Shown one piece after another: positions 49,899 to 58,549 of a stretch of DNA of 64,000 bases; positions within the stretch are counted from its first letter, which is position 1, and every line of letters starts with the position of its first letter. The stretch is from Pseudomonas sp. CCC3.1 (GTDB lineage: Bacteria > Pseudomonadota > Gammaproteobacteria > Pseudomonadales > Pseudomonadaceae). The stretch covers positions 3,596,001-3,660,000 of the forward strand of contig NZ_CP133778.1 in assembly GCF_034347405.1 (NCBI RefSeq), given 5' to 3'. Position numbers and translations under genes: made by a program. The notes beneath the pieces were generated by a model. The model was not told where the DNA came from. It did no database searches and saw only the letters and a program-made list of their open reading frames with translations.

Positions 49899-52800
49899 AT
49901 GCTAATTAACTCCTTGTCATTTAAACAGCGAGGCGGGCATTTTCTTTTATCCGAAAAAGACATCCATATGCTTGCTGATAATATGCAGACGCTTCATCAA
50001 GATGACTCAGCATTGTTGAAATATTTCGGCTTTGGGCGGGATGAATTAAAAAGCAAACTGAATAAAAGTAATTCATTTTGTACGCTTGAAGCAAGCGCTT
50101 CTGAGCACATTGCACTTTTGTCACAAAAGCTGGACATGCTTGACAACTGTAACAATGTGACAAGTGATCAATTGCCGGGCTACGGTTTGGAGGTGTTTGG
50201 ACAAAGATTCTATAATTTATTTGCCTATTGGTTTAAAAATGATCCGCGATTCCCCAAGATTTCTAACGCTATTGACGTTGATTCATTTATTGCGAGCATC
50301 AAAGAATACATCGTTCGTACCGTGCAAGGTACCGCGGAGCAGAGCCTGGTTCACTGGCTGAATACTTGTATTGCTGAAGGTCAGTCAATCACATGTGCGC
50401 AATTTATTGAACGTTTAAAAATAGCAACTCTACGCCCCATCATGGAAGCGTACCCTGTACTGGCCAAACTCTTGATTGAGTTTGTAGAGGCGATAGTTGA
50501 GTACACGTATAAAATTATTCAGGATTTCTCCCAGGACCTGAGTCTGCTGGTGCGTGAATTTGACCTTGTCACCCGGAAAATATCGGCGCTTCATCTTGGG
50601 CTGGGAGACCCTCACGGGCAAACTCAAACAGTGTGCAGCGTTCATATCGGCGATGTATCAATTATTTACAAGCCAAGAAGTGGTCGAGAGGGAGTATTTT
50701 ATAATCAGCTGTTGAAGATGCTTTATACAAAAACCTCTGAGCAATGTCTGGATATCTATTCACCTGTCACGGTGTGTTTTGACAATCATTCCTGGGTTGA
50801 AAGAATCGATCATGTTGCGTGTGAACACGACACTGACGTTGCAGCCTTTTATCAGAAGATGGGGGCTCAAATCGCAGTTATTCACGCCCTGAATGGCATT
50901 GATTTTCATCGAGAAAATATTATTGCTCACGGCTCATGTCCGGTAATGATCGATCTTGAGTGCCTGTTCACGGGCGCTGTTAGTGACCTGCTGTTTGACT
51001 TGCCTGCCGAGTCTGCATTGATGAAAGCTTTCAGGCTCACTCGCCAATCAGTCTTCTCCAGTGGGTTTGTACCTTTTGCGCACGGGGCTGGAACTGATGT
51101 AAGTGGCCTGAGCAGGCAGAAAATTTATTCCTCTTCCGTTAATACTCTACTTCTGGAGAATGGTTTTTATCATTTGAAGAAAGTCACCAGCGAACATCAA
51201 CCTATCTCTAAACACTTGCCTATTATTGGAAGAGAGTACAGAGCGCTGGATGCTTATCGCGAAGCATTTATGAGTGGCTTTGACATTGCCTATGAAGCGT
51301 TAGTTATTAACCGACAGGGCATTATCAATTTTTTTCGAAAAAAAGCACCCGATCTAAAAAGTCGTGTATTGATTAAAAACACGCAGCGTTATGCCAAATT
51401 TATTGCGCTGGGCCATCACCCTCGGTTCACCCAGAACATGTTGGATCGAGAGTTATTGTTGGCGACTCAATGGCGAGACATCAAGTCTGGCTTTGTAGAG
51501 GCTGAAATACCAGCACACGAAATTGAAGATTTGAAAACATTATGCATTCCCTACTTCAGCATGGACCTGACTACTCATTATTTAGAAAATTCGCGCGGCG
51601 AAAAAATAGATGTGGGGGGCATTGATACGCCTGAGGAGTGTTGCGTGCGAAAGCTAATGAATCTGTCCGCAATCGATAAGCGATGGCAAATTACGGTACT
51701 TGAAACCTGTCTATTTTCGGAAAGTTCTGCCCTTGAGTTGTCCTTATCTAAAGGTACTGTGAGCACGCTAGCTTCTTCATGTAGAAGTCGACAACTACAC
51801 AGAGCTATTGAGATTGCTGACAGCTTGGATGAACATGCAATACAGGGTAGGGATGGTGATATTTATTGGCTGGCTTTCCACACCCATGGTTCTACACACC
51901 GCCGCTATCTAGCGCCGATGAGCGAGGGGCTGTATTCAGGTCTTGCAGGCCTGGGGGTTTTTTACCTTGCACTGTTTAAATCCAGTGGTGATCAGCGTTA
52001 TTTGACAATAACTGATCGAATTTTATTGTCACTATCAAACTCTTTGGACTACCCGAAAAACGATATAAGCATTAGTTCTTATCACGGCATAGGGTCCTAT
52101 TTATATCTACTCGCCAATCGAAAAATAATTCTGGGTGAATCGCTCTATGATGAAGCGGTAGAGCACTGCCTGTTACTGCTGATAACTGCAACGAAAGGTG
52201 CATACTCTTACGATTTCTTGTCAGGCTGCTGCGGCGCTATTACATTGCTGTCGAACCTGCACAAACTACACCCCAGAGATGATGTGCGCCTGGCTATTGT
52301 TGCGATGGTTCGCTATCTCAAAAAGGAAACTGTATTTCAAGGTGGCCAGTGTTATCAAAACACGGATCAAACTTTGATGCTGACGGGGTTGTCCCATGGT
52401 ATATCAGGGGCTATTTATGCTTTATCAAAAGCCTATGAAGTCACGGGAGACAGTTCACTAATGCCTTTGGTTGAAGAACTTCTTAATGCAGAGAATCAGT
52501 TAACACGTGATGGTTTTTGGTTGGATATGCGGGAGGCCGATAATCCAGGCCATGCTTCCATGTGGTGCCACGGAGATGGAGGGATACTGCTGGCCCGTCG
52601 ACAAGTGTTGGTTTCTTTCAAAGGGCAATTGAATGCGGCGCTTGAGCAGAAAGTGATGAACGATATTCAAACCTGCGAGCATAATCTTTGGCAGCCAGAT
52701 TCGGGCCGCGATTACAGTTTATGTCACGGCAAAATGGGCAATTTGCTCTGTTTGCAGATGCTCTATCAGGGCTCCGACAACCAAGCCGGGCTTGATCGGG

Positions 52801-53084
52801 TCGAGCAGGCACAGTGCAACGGGAGCGACCGTTTTTTTGCGAGTCCAATTCTTAATACAGAGCGTGTACCCAATATGGGACTAATGACTGGAATAACTGG
52901 CGTGGGATATGCCTTGCTTTATTCCTTGGACCAAACGCTTCCTAACGTACTGACACTCGAATTTGCTTCGTTATGTGACGTCAAGCACGAATCGGCTGAA
53001 CCTTCGACCTCTCCTGAAGAGCGCATGTATCTGCTTCAGAACTCGGCATTTAAAGCACGCAAAGCAATGCTCGACCGCAACTAA
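49899..53084 (+). CDS. lanM: Class II lanthipeptide synthetase LanM
   Basis: ATG 49899 follows CTGGAGAACCGC. The protein has 1061 residues, a normal LanM size. The DUF4135 dehydratase half has SIIYKPRSGREGVFYN (about residues 255-270), then GIDFHRENIIAHGSCPVM and IDLECLF, the kinase-like residues that phosphorylate and eliminate Ser/Thr. The LanC-like cyclase half has GLYSGLAGLGVFYLAL, LTGLSHGISGAIYAL, ASMWCHGDGGILLAR and YSLCHGKMGNLL, which supply Cys, Cys and His zinc ligands, so the enzyme looks complete. It is markedly AT-richer than the flanking genes, indicating transfer. No LanT or protease follows. Confidence 0.92.
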   Translation: MLINSLSFKQRGGHFLLSEKDIHMLADNMQTLHQDDSALLKYFGFGRDELKSKLNKSNSFCTLEASASEHIALLSQKLDMLDNCNNVTSDQLPGYGLEVFGQRFYNLFAYWFKNDPRFPKISNAIDVDSFIASIKEYIVRTVQGTAEQSLVHWLNTCIAEGQSITCAQFIERLKIATLRPIMEAYPVLAKLLIEFVEAIVEYTYKIIQDFSQDLSLLVREFDLVTRKISALHLGLGDPHGQTQTVCSVHIGDVSIIYKPRSGREGVFYNQLLKMLYTKTSEQCLDIYSPVTVCFDNHSWVERIDHVACEHDTDVAAFYQKMGAQIAVIHALNGIDFHRENIIAHGSCPVMIDLECLFTGAVSDLLFDLPAESALMKAFRLTRQSVFSSGFVPFAHGAGTDVSGLSRQKIYSSSVNTLLLENGFYHLKKVTSEHQPISKHLPIIGREYRALDAYREAFMSGFDIAYEALVINRQGIINFFRKKAPDLKSRVLIKNTQRYAKFIALGHHPRFTQNMLDRELLLATQWRDIKSGFVEAEIPAHEIEDLKTLCIPYFSMDLTTHYLENSRGEKIDVGGIDTPEECCVRKLMNLSAIDKRWQITVLETCLFSESSALELSLSKGTVSTLASSCRSRQLHRAIEIADSLDEHAIQGRDGDIYWLAFHTHGSTHRRYLAPMSEGLYSGLAGLGVFYLALFKSSGDQRYLTITDRILLSLSNSLDYPKNDISISSYHGIGSYLYLLANRKIILGESLYDEAVEHCLLLLITATKGAYSYDFLSGCCGAITLLSNLHKLHPRDDVRLAIVAMVRYLKKETVFQGGQCYQNTDQTLMLTGLSHGISGAIYALSKAYEVTGDSSLMPLVEELLNAENQLTRDGFWLDMREADNPGHASMWCHGDGGILLARRQVLVSFKGQLNAALEQKVMNDIQTCEHNLWQPDSGRDYSLCHGKMGNLLCLQMLYQGSDNQAGLDRVEQAQCNGSDRFFASPILNTERVPNMGLMTGITGVGYALLYSLDQTLPNVLTLEFASLCDVKHESAEPSTSPEERMYLLQNSAFKARKAMLDRN

Positions 53085-53166
53085 AGAGCAAAAGATCGCA
53101 ACCTGCGACAGCTCCTTAGGTTCCAGCTACATTGAGTGCGCCTAATCTATTGAAGGGAGCCATTCA

Positions 53167-53979
53167 TTGAGCCCACGCCAGCAATTCGCAGACCTGCACG
53201 CTCGCGACAGTCTATTCATCATGCCTAACGCATGGTGTGAAGGCAGCGCGCGGTTGATTCAGCACTTGGGTTATTCCAGCATCGGCACCACTAGCGCGGG
53301 TATCGCTTATGCGCAGGGTTTTCGAGATTCTTCACCGCAGATGGACGACGAGAGCAGGTTCGCCAGCATTGAGCGAATCGTTCGTGCGGTCGATATTCCG
53401 GTCAGCGCAGACCTTGAAAATGGGTTGGCGAACAGTCTTGAAGGCGTTGAACGCACCTTCAAACGCGCTGTTGAAATAGGCTGTGCTGGCGCCTCGATTG
53501 AAGACATCGCCAGCTATGAGGATTCGGCCAATCCATTGTTCTATGGCCAAAATGAAGCCTGTGACCGTGTACAGGCCGCGTGCGAAGCCGCTCACAGTCT
53601 TGATCGCAGTTTCATTGTGACGGCCAGAACAGACTACCTGCTCGGCGCACACTACTCGTTGAGCGAGGTCATCACGCGCCTGTGTGCGTTTGAACAAGCC
53701 GGCGCCGACTGCTTGTTTTCGCCAGGCCTGAGGTCGATTGAGGACGTGAACACGGTTCAACGCATGCTGACCAAACCCTTGAATGTGCTGCCCATGCCGG
53801 GCATGAGTATTGAGCAGCTCAAGGGCGCAAACGTGCGCAGGATCAGCCTTGGCAGCGCGTTGTTTCGAGCCGCTTATGCGCAGATTTCAGAGGTGTTGCA
53901 GGGGCTTGAGCAGCCGGACGGGCTGGACTTTATGAAGGACACCCTGAGTTTCAAGCACCTCAACGAGGTGATGCGTTGA
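53167..53979 (+). CDS. Isocitrate lyase/PEP mutase-superfamily protein
   Basis: The start is TTG 53167 with GGGAG nine bases upstream, giving 270 residues. The TIM-barrel family pattern is visible in LFIMPNAWCEGSARLIQHL, the metal/substrate region PVSADLENGLANSLEGVER, GCAGASIEDIAS, and VTARTDYLLG. It lacks the KKCGH motif of true isocitrate lyase. This subfamily acts on small 2-oxo or methylisocitrate-like acids; the substrate is not predictable. GC content returns to the chromosomal level here, so it probably belongs to the backbone and not to the lanthipeptide cassette. Confidence 0.8.
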   Translation: MSPRQQFADLHARDSLFIMPNAWCEGSARLIQHLGYSSIGTTSAGIAYAQGFRDSSPQMDDESRFASIERIVRAVDIPVSADLENGLANSLEGVERTFKRAVEIGCAGASIEDIASYEDSANPLFYGQNEACDRVQAACEAAHSLDRSFIVTARTDYLLGAHYSLSEVITRLCAFEQAGADCLFSPGLRSIEDVNTVQRMLTKPLNVLPMPGMSIEQLKGANVRRISLGSALFRAAYAQISEVLQGLEQPDGLDFMKDTLSFKHLNEVMR

Positions 53980-54003
53980 GTGTTGCCGCGCAAGGATGAG
54001 GCA

Positions 54004-54027
54004 TAAATTGTTGCGGACCCTGTGCGT
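54004..54027 (+). promoter_or_regulatory. PvdS box upstream of fpvG
   Basis: TAAAT (54004-54008), 16 bases, CGT (54025-54027) match the iron-starvation box exactly in its fixed positions. It lies about 165 bases before fpvG, so the leader would be fairly long. Confidence 0.6.
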
Positions 54028-54190
54028 CTATAAGAGACACCCATTGCGCTGAAGCGGCCAACCCCTTAGCGGTAACATTTTTTTACAACTCAATCTTCGG
54101 GTTTTCGACATCTCATACGTCCTACATGGATAGCAATCGCATTCTCAATCGCGATTACACACCTGCTCAGCCGTGAGTCTGTCGTCCCCC

Positions 54191-55402
54191 ATGTCCAAAA
54201 AATCCCGTTCCAAGGTCTGGTTCCTGGTCCACAGCTGGTTAACGCTGCCGATCTGGTTCTTCGTGTTGATTGTCTGCGTCACCGGCACATTGGCAGTGGT
54301 CAGCCAGGAGATTGTGTGGCTGGCCACCCCTGAAGCCCGTGCCACGCAGCCGTCGGATGACGCGCCGTTGCTCACGTATGAGCAGGTGTTGACTGCCATT
54401 CACAAGGCCGAACCCGCATTGGCGGTACAGTCGATCAGCCGCCCGGACGAGTCGCACTTCGCCCTGGTGGCCAGCGTGGTGTACCCGGACGGGCGCTCGC
54501 CGTCGCTGTATATCAACCCCTACACCGGGGCCATTCAGGGCGAGAGCCCAAGCTTTAATTTCCAGCAATTCACCCGTGCCCTGCATGGTTGGTGGCTGGT
54601 GCCGTTCACCAATGGCTACAGCTGGGGCTGGTACCTGGTGTCATTTCTCGGTCTGCCATTGCTGGGCTCCTTGATTACCGGACTGGTGGTCTACAAGAAA
54701 TTCTGGAAAGGCTTCTTTAAACCCAATCTGCGCTTTAACCACGGCGCGCGGATTTTTTGGGGCGACTTCCATCGTTTGTGCGGGGTGTGGTCAATCTGGT
54801 TTATCGCGGTGATTTCCATCACTGGCCTGTGGTTTTTGATTCAGGCCTTTATGTTCGATAACCAGATTTCAATCTCGACCACGGGCAACCCGCCCGTAGT
54901 CGCCCGCGAAGATGTACCGATCATGCCGGACGGCACTCCCGCTCCGCAGATCAGCCTCGATCAGGCGGTGAAGATTGCCGCCGAGAAAATCCCCGGGCTT
55001 GAAGCGAGCTTTGTCAGCCTGCCGAGCAATGCTTACGGGCATATCGAAGTGGGCGGGCCAGGCTGGTACCCGCTGCTGTTCCAGACCGCTGACATCAACC
55101 CGTACAACGGCGTCATTGAAGGCTCGCGAATGATTGCCGACCGCTCGGGGCTGGAGCTGGTGACCGAATCCATGCGGCCACTGCACACCGGCGATTTTGG
55201 CGGGCTGTGGGTCAAGCTGATCTGGTTCTTCTTCGGCCTGGTGCTGAGCATGATGGTGCTGAGCGGCTTGCTGATCTGGACCAAACGCACCGCGCTGGCC
55301 ACGGCCAACGCCCTTAAACGCAGCAACAAGCCTGCCCGGGTGCCGGTCAATACCCAGACCGTCACGGCCCGCAGCGCTCAGCCCGAGGAGGCCAATGTAT
55401 GA
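54191..55402 (+). CDS. fpvG: FpvG, inner-membrane ferripyoverdine reductase (PepSY-TM)
   Basis: ATG 54191 gives MSKKSRSKVWFLVHSWLTL and 403 residues; a GTG at 54173 is in frame. PepSY-TM features are the N-terminal helix with HSW, LHGWWLVPFTNGYSWGWYL, FHRLCGVWSIWFIAVISIT, and the C-terminal helix FFFGLVLSMMVLSGLLIW, with conserved histidines that may bind haem. In P. aeruginosa FpvG reduces Fe3+-pyoverdine in the periplasm so the siderophore can be recycled. It is the first gene of a tightly packed operon (fpvGHJKCDEF) with 4-bp overlaps. Confidence 0.9.
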   Translation: MSKKSRSKVWFLVHSWLTLPIWFFVLIVCVTGTLAVVSQEIVWLATPEARATQPSDDAPLLTYEQVLTAIHKAEPALAVQSISRPDESHFALVASVVYPDGRSPSLYINPYTGAIQGESPSFNFQQFTRALHGWWLVPFTNGYSWGWYLVSFLGLPLLGSLITGLVVYKKFWKGFFKPNLRFNHGARIFWGDFHRLCGVWSIWFIAVISITGLWFLIQAFMFDNQISISTTGNPPVVAREDVPIMPDGTPAPQISLDQAVKIAAEKIPGLEASFVSLPSNAYGHIEVGGPGWYPLLFQTADINPYNGVIEGSRMIADRSGLELVTESMRPLHTGDFGGLWVKLIWFFFGLVLSMMVLSGLLIWTKRTALATANALKRSNKPARVPVNTQTVTARSAQPEEANV

Positions 55403-55941
55403 GTAAGGCCGCAGCAGTACAGCCTTCTTCCGCACTCGGTCGCTGGTGGCTCAAATGGCGTTTTCACATCAATATTTTGCTGTTGCTGGTGCCGCTCGGG
55501 TTTATGCCCAAGTACTTTGCCGATGCGTCGCTGTTTCGCGGGGACAGCGGTTTGGGCGAGCGCGAAATCGGTACGGTGCAAGTCGGCCCATGGAGCCTGC
55601 AACTGGCAGAACTGCGCAACGAAGCCCCACGCCCTGACGGCCCGGCAGGCTATATGAAGAGCTTTAACGCAGCGCTGTGCGAGACCTGCATCGAGCAGGT
55701 CAAAGCCGCTTATTTGCGCATCGGCAAGCCCCGCAGCCTGCGCGCCGCCGGGGTGATTTTCTTCGGCACCCCATACCGCATGGGCGCCACGCTGCCGATC
55801 CCGGAACGCACTAAAGCCGATGCCGAACTGTGGATCACCCTTGAAGGGTGGGACGGCTCGATGCATCAGGCATCCATTCCCCTGAGCGAAGCGTCACCGG
55901 CAACCCTCGCCTGGCTGGCTCAACAAGGAGGCAAACGATGA
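55399..55941 (+). CDS. fpvH: FpvH, inner-membrane helper of ferripyoverdine reduction
   Basis: The protein has 180 residues and its ATG overlaps the fpvG stop (ATGA). It has one N-terminal helix (FHINILLLLVPLGFMPKYF) and a periplasmic domain containing the CETCIEQVKAAYLRIGKP segment, with a C-x-x-C pair. Position and sequence character match PA2404/FpvH, which assists FpvG. The C-x-x-C pair could bind metal or take part in electron transfer; this is an inference. Confidence 0.87.
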   Translation: MSKAAAVQPSSALGRWWLKWRFHINILLLLVPLGFMPKYFADASLFRGDSGLGEREIGTVQVGPWSLQLAELRNEAPRPDGPAGYMKSFNAALCETCIEQVKAAYLRIGKPRSLRAAGVIFFGTPYRMGATLPIPERTKADAELWITLEGWDGSMHQASIPLSEASPATLAWLAQQGGKR

Positions 55942-56273
55942 GTTCGCACCTGTTTAAACACCCTGTGCGCCTGGCAATCGCCGTAGCCTTGCTGGGCTTC
56001 GGCGGGCAAGCCATGGCCCACAACCCGATGTGTGAGTGCAAGGAAATCGAAAGCGGACAGATCCGCTGTACCGGCGGATTTTCAGATGGCAGCGGCGCAC
56101 CCGGTGTGACGCTGGACGTGATCGGCTACGACGAAACCATTTTGGTGCCGGGCAAGCTGGGGGCGGATTCAACCCTCACGTTCGAGCGCCCGGCTTCCGA
56201 GTTTTATGTGCTGTTTGACGCAGGCCCCGGCCACATCGTTGAAATCGACCAAGCCGACATCGAGGCCCCATGA
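55938..56273 (+). CDS. fpvJ: FpvJ, small periplasmic protein
   Basis: The protein has 111 residues with a Sec signal (LAIAVALLGFGGQAMA, then HNPMCECKE). The mature N-terminus carries clustered Cys (MCECKE and a later IRCTGGF) and ends with a His in GHIVEIDQ. The ATG overlaps the fpvH stop by 4 bases. It matches FpvJ (PA2405), needed for full activity of the FpvG reductase complex. The Cys and His residues suggest iron or copper contact. Confidence 0.87.
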   Translation: MSSHLFKHPVRLAIAVALLGFGGQAMAHNPMCECKEIESGQIRCTGGFSDGSGAPGVTLDVIGYDETILVPGKLGADSTLTFERPASEFYVLFDAGPGHIVEIDQADIEAP

Positions 56274-56824
56274 GTACTCAAGTCGTGCGCCCGGCCGGAG
56301 CTGGGCATGAAACCCTGTATGTGCTGCTGTTGTGCCTGGTGATTCTGTGCGTGGCGGGCTCGGTGGTGGCCTGGCGTCATGAGTCGCAAGAAACCACCTC
56401 GGTCGCGGCCCATCAACTGGATGCCCGGCGCGACTTGAATGCCGCCGAGCAAGGCATTTATGCCGACTTGCGGGTCACGCTCGACGAGATCCAACTGCTG
56501 CGCGAAGAGGCCAGCGCCCTGCCCCAGCCCGAGCAATTGGCCGAAGAAGGCTTTGCGCCCTTTGCCAGCGACGCCAGTTCGGTCAGCCGCGGCAACCATG
56601 CGTGGCAATTGTTGGGCGAGCAGGCGTACCTGGGCGTGAGCCCAAAGCCTGAGGTCGCGGGCTCGTTTTTAATGCGCATCAGCGCGCAGCCCGATGTCTG
56701 GCTCAACCGCAACGGCACTGTCAGCGCCCCCACCGACTTTAGCGATGCTGCGCTGAATCAGGCCGGCTGGCAGCAAGTGATCGCGCAATTCGATGCCGGG
56801 GTGACTCGCCAGCATCGGCACTGA
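56270..56824 (+). CDS. fpvK: FpvK, membrane-anchored periplasmic protein
   Basis: This 184-residue protein has one N-terminal helix (LYVLLLCLVILCVAGSVVAW) and a periplasmic domain that contains a helical DARRDLNAAEQGIYADLRV stretch. The C-terminus is His-rich (TRQHRH). It corresponds to PA2406/FpvK in the iron-release complex. It overlaps fpvJ by 4 bases. Confidence 0.86.
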   Translation: MSTQVVRPAGAGHETLYVLLLCLVILCVAGSVVAWRHESQETTSVAAHQLDARRDLNAAEQGIYADLRVTLDEIQLLREEASALPQPEQLAEEGFAPFASDASSVSRGNHAWQLLGEQAYLGVSPKPEVAGSFLMRISAQPDVWLNRNGTVSAPTDFSDAALNQAGWQQVIAQFDAGVTRQHRH

Positions 56825-56858
56825 ACCCACCGCTTTACCTGAGAGAAGACTGCTCGCC

Positions 56859-57797
56859 ATGTCCATTTCATCTGTTTTGCGCCGCCGCACCTTGCTGCTG
56901 GCTAGCCTGTTGGCTCTTTGCCTTTCGCCACTGGCTAATGCTGACACCCCGGCTCCGCTGGCCAAGCCGCTGCGCATTGGCATCACCTTGCACCCGTATT
57001 ACAGCTACGTGGCCAATATCGTTGGCGACAAGGCCGAAGTCGTGCCGCTGATTCCGGCAGGCTTTAACCCGCATGCCTACGAGCCACGCGCTGAAGACAT
57101 CAAGCGTATCGGCACGCTGGATGTGATCGTCCTCAATGGCGTCGGTCATGACGATTTCGCCGACAAGATGATCGAAGCCAGTGAAAAGCCGAACATCCCG
57201 GTGATCGAAGCCAATGAAAACGTGCCGCTGCTGGCAGCCACCGGCACCGCCGCGCGTGGCGCAGGCAAGGTGGTCAACCCGCACACTTTTTTGTCGATCA
57301 GCGCCTCGATTGCCCAGGTCAATAACATCGCTCGCGAACTGGGCAAACTCGACCCGGCCAACGCGAAAACCTACACCGCCAATGCCCGCGCCTACGGCAA
57401 GCGTCTGCGCCAGATGCGCGCCGATGCCCTGGCCAAGCTGACTCAAGCACCCAACCCCGACCTGCGCGTGGCCACAGTGCATGCGGCCTATGACTATTTG
57501 TTGCGTGAGTTCGGCCTCGAAGTCACCGCCGTGGTTGAGCCCGCGCATGGTATTGAGCCAAGCCCTAGCCAGTTGAAGAAAACCATCGACCAACTGCGGG
57601 CACTGGATGTGAAAGTGATCTTCTCGGAGATGGACTTCCCGTCCACTTACGTTGACACCATCCAGCGCGAATCCGGGGTCAAGCTGTACCCGCTCTCGCA
57701 CATTTCGTATGGCGACTACACCGCCGACAAGTACGAAAAAGAAATGACCAACAACCTCAATACCGTGGTCAGGGCCATTCAGGAGTCCGGCGCATGA
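56859..57797 (+). CDS. fpvC: FpvC, periplasmic metal-binding protein
   Basis: This 312-residue cluster A-I solute-binding protein (ZnuA/MntC fold) has signal peptide LLLASLLALCLSPLANA. Likely metal ligands are His in LHPYYSYVANIVG or FNPHAYEPR, His in VNPHTFLSI, His in TVHAAYDYLL, and Glu/Asp in FSEMDFPSTY. In P. aeruginosa FpvC binds iron released from pyoverdine and, with FpvF, passes it to FpvDE. Confidence 0.9.
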   Translation: MSISSVLRRRTLLLASLLALCLSPLANADTPAPLAKPLRIGITLHPYYSYVANIVGDKAEVVPLIPAGFNPHAYEPRAEDIKRIGTLDVIVLNGVGHDDFADKMIEASEKPNIPVIEANENVPLLAATGTAARGAGKVVNPHTFLSISASIAQVNNIARELGKLDPANAKTYTANARAYGKRLRQMRADALAKLTQAPNPDLRVATVHAAYDYLLREFGLEVTAVVEPAHGIEPSPSQLKKTIDQLRALDVKVIFSEMDFPSTYVDTIQRESGVKLYPLSHISYGDYTADKYEKEMTNNLNTVVRAIQESGA

Positions 57798-58549
57798 CGG
57801 CGGCAGAACATATCGCCGTACAGGCAACCGGGCCAGGGGTCGAGTTTGATCAGGTGTCGCTGACCCTGGGCCGTACTGCCATTCTGGACCGCGTCAGTTT
57901 CAGCATTCGGGCAGGCAGCGTGCATGCGCTGGTCGGCCCCAATGGCGGCGGCAAAAGTTCGCTGATCAAAACCCTGCTCGGGCAAATGCCGCATCAAGGC
58001 CAATTGCGCCTGAACTGGGCCAGCGAGCCAGGGCTGATCGGTTATGTGCCGCAAGCGCTGGAGTTTGACCGGGGCTTGCCAATGACCGTGGACGATTTCA
58101 TGGCCGCCATGTGCCAGCGGCGCCCGGCTTTCATGGGCCTGTCGCGCAAGGTCGCTCCACAGATTGGCGAGGCGCTGGAACGAGTCGGCATGCAAGACAA
58201 ACGCAAACGGCGCATGGGTGCGTTGTCGGGCGGTGAGCGCCAGCGAGTGCTGTTGGCCCAAGGCCTGATCCCGGCCCCGCAATTGCTGGTGCTGGACGAA
58301 CCGATGTCTGCGCTGGACGAGGCCGGTGCGCACGTGTTTGAACGCCTGCTCAATGAGTGGCGCCAAGCTGGGGTCACGGTGGTGTGGATCGAGCACGACC
58401 TGGCCGCCGTTAAACGCTTGGCAGAGCGCGTGACCGGGCTCAATCGGCAGATTCTGTTTGATGGTCCGCCTGAACAAACCCTTAGCCCGGAACGCTTGCT
58501 GACGCTGTTTTCGACCCATCCCAAGGCCAACGGGAGCACCCTGTCATGA
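57794..58549 (+). CDS. fpvD: FpvD, ABC transporter ATPase
   Basis: The protein has 251 residues. Walker A is VGPNGGGKSSLIKTLLG, the signature is GALSGGERQRVLLAQ, Walker B is LLVLDEPMSALDE, and the H-loop is VVWIEHDLAAV. It powers iron import through FpvE. The start overlaps the fpvC stop by 4 bases. Confidence 0.92.
   Translation: MTAAEHIAVQATGPGVEFDQVSLTLGRTAILDRVSFSIRAGSVHALVGPNGGGKSSLIKTLLGQMPHQGQLRLNWASEPGLIGYVPQALEFDRGLPMTVDDFMAAMCQRRPAFMGLSRKVAPQIGEALERVGMQDKRKRRMGALSGGERQRVLLAQGLIPAPQLLVLDEPMSALDEAGAHVFERLLNEWRQAGVTVVWIEHDLAAVKRLAERVTGLNRQILFDGPPEQTLSPERLLTLFSTHPKANGSTLS

Noticed and set aside
53167..53979. Phosphonate biosynthesis from the PEP mutase-like gene
   Set aside because: No phosphonopyruvate decarboxylase or other phosphonate gene is adjacent, and the sequence fits the broad ICL/PEPM superfamily rather than true PEP mutase.
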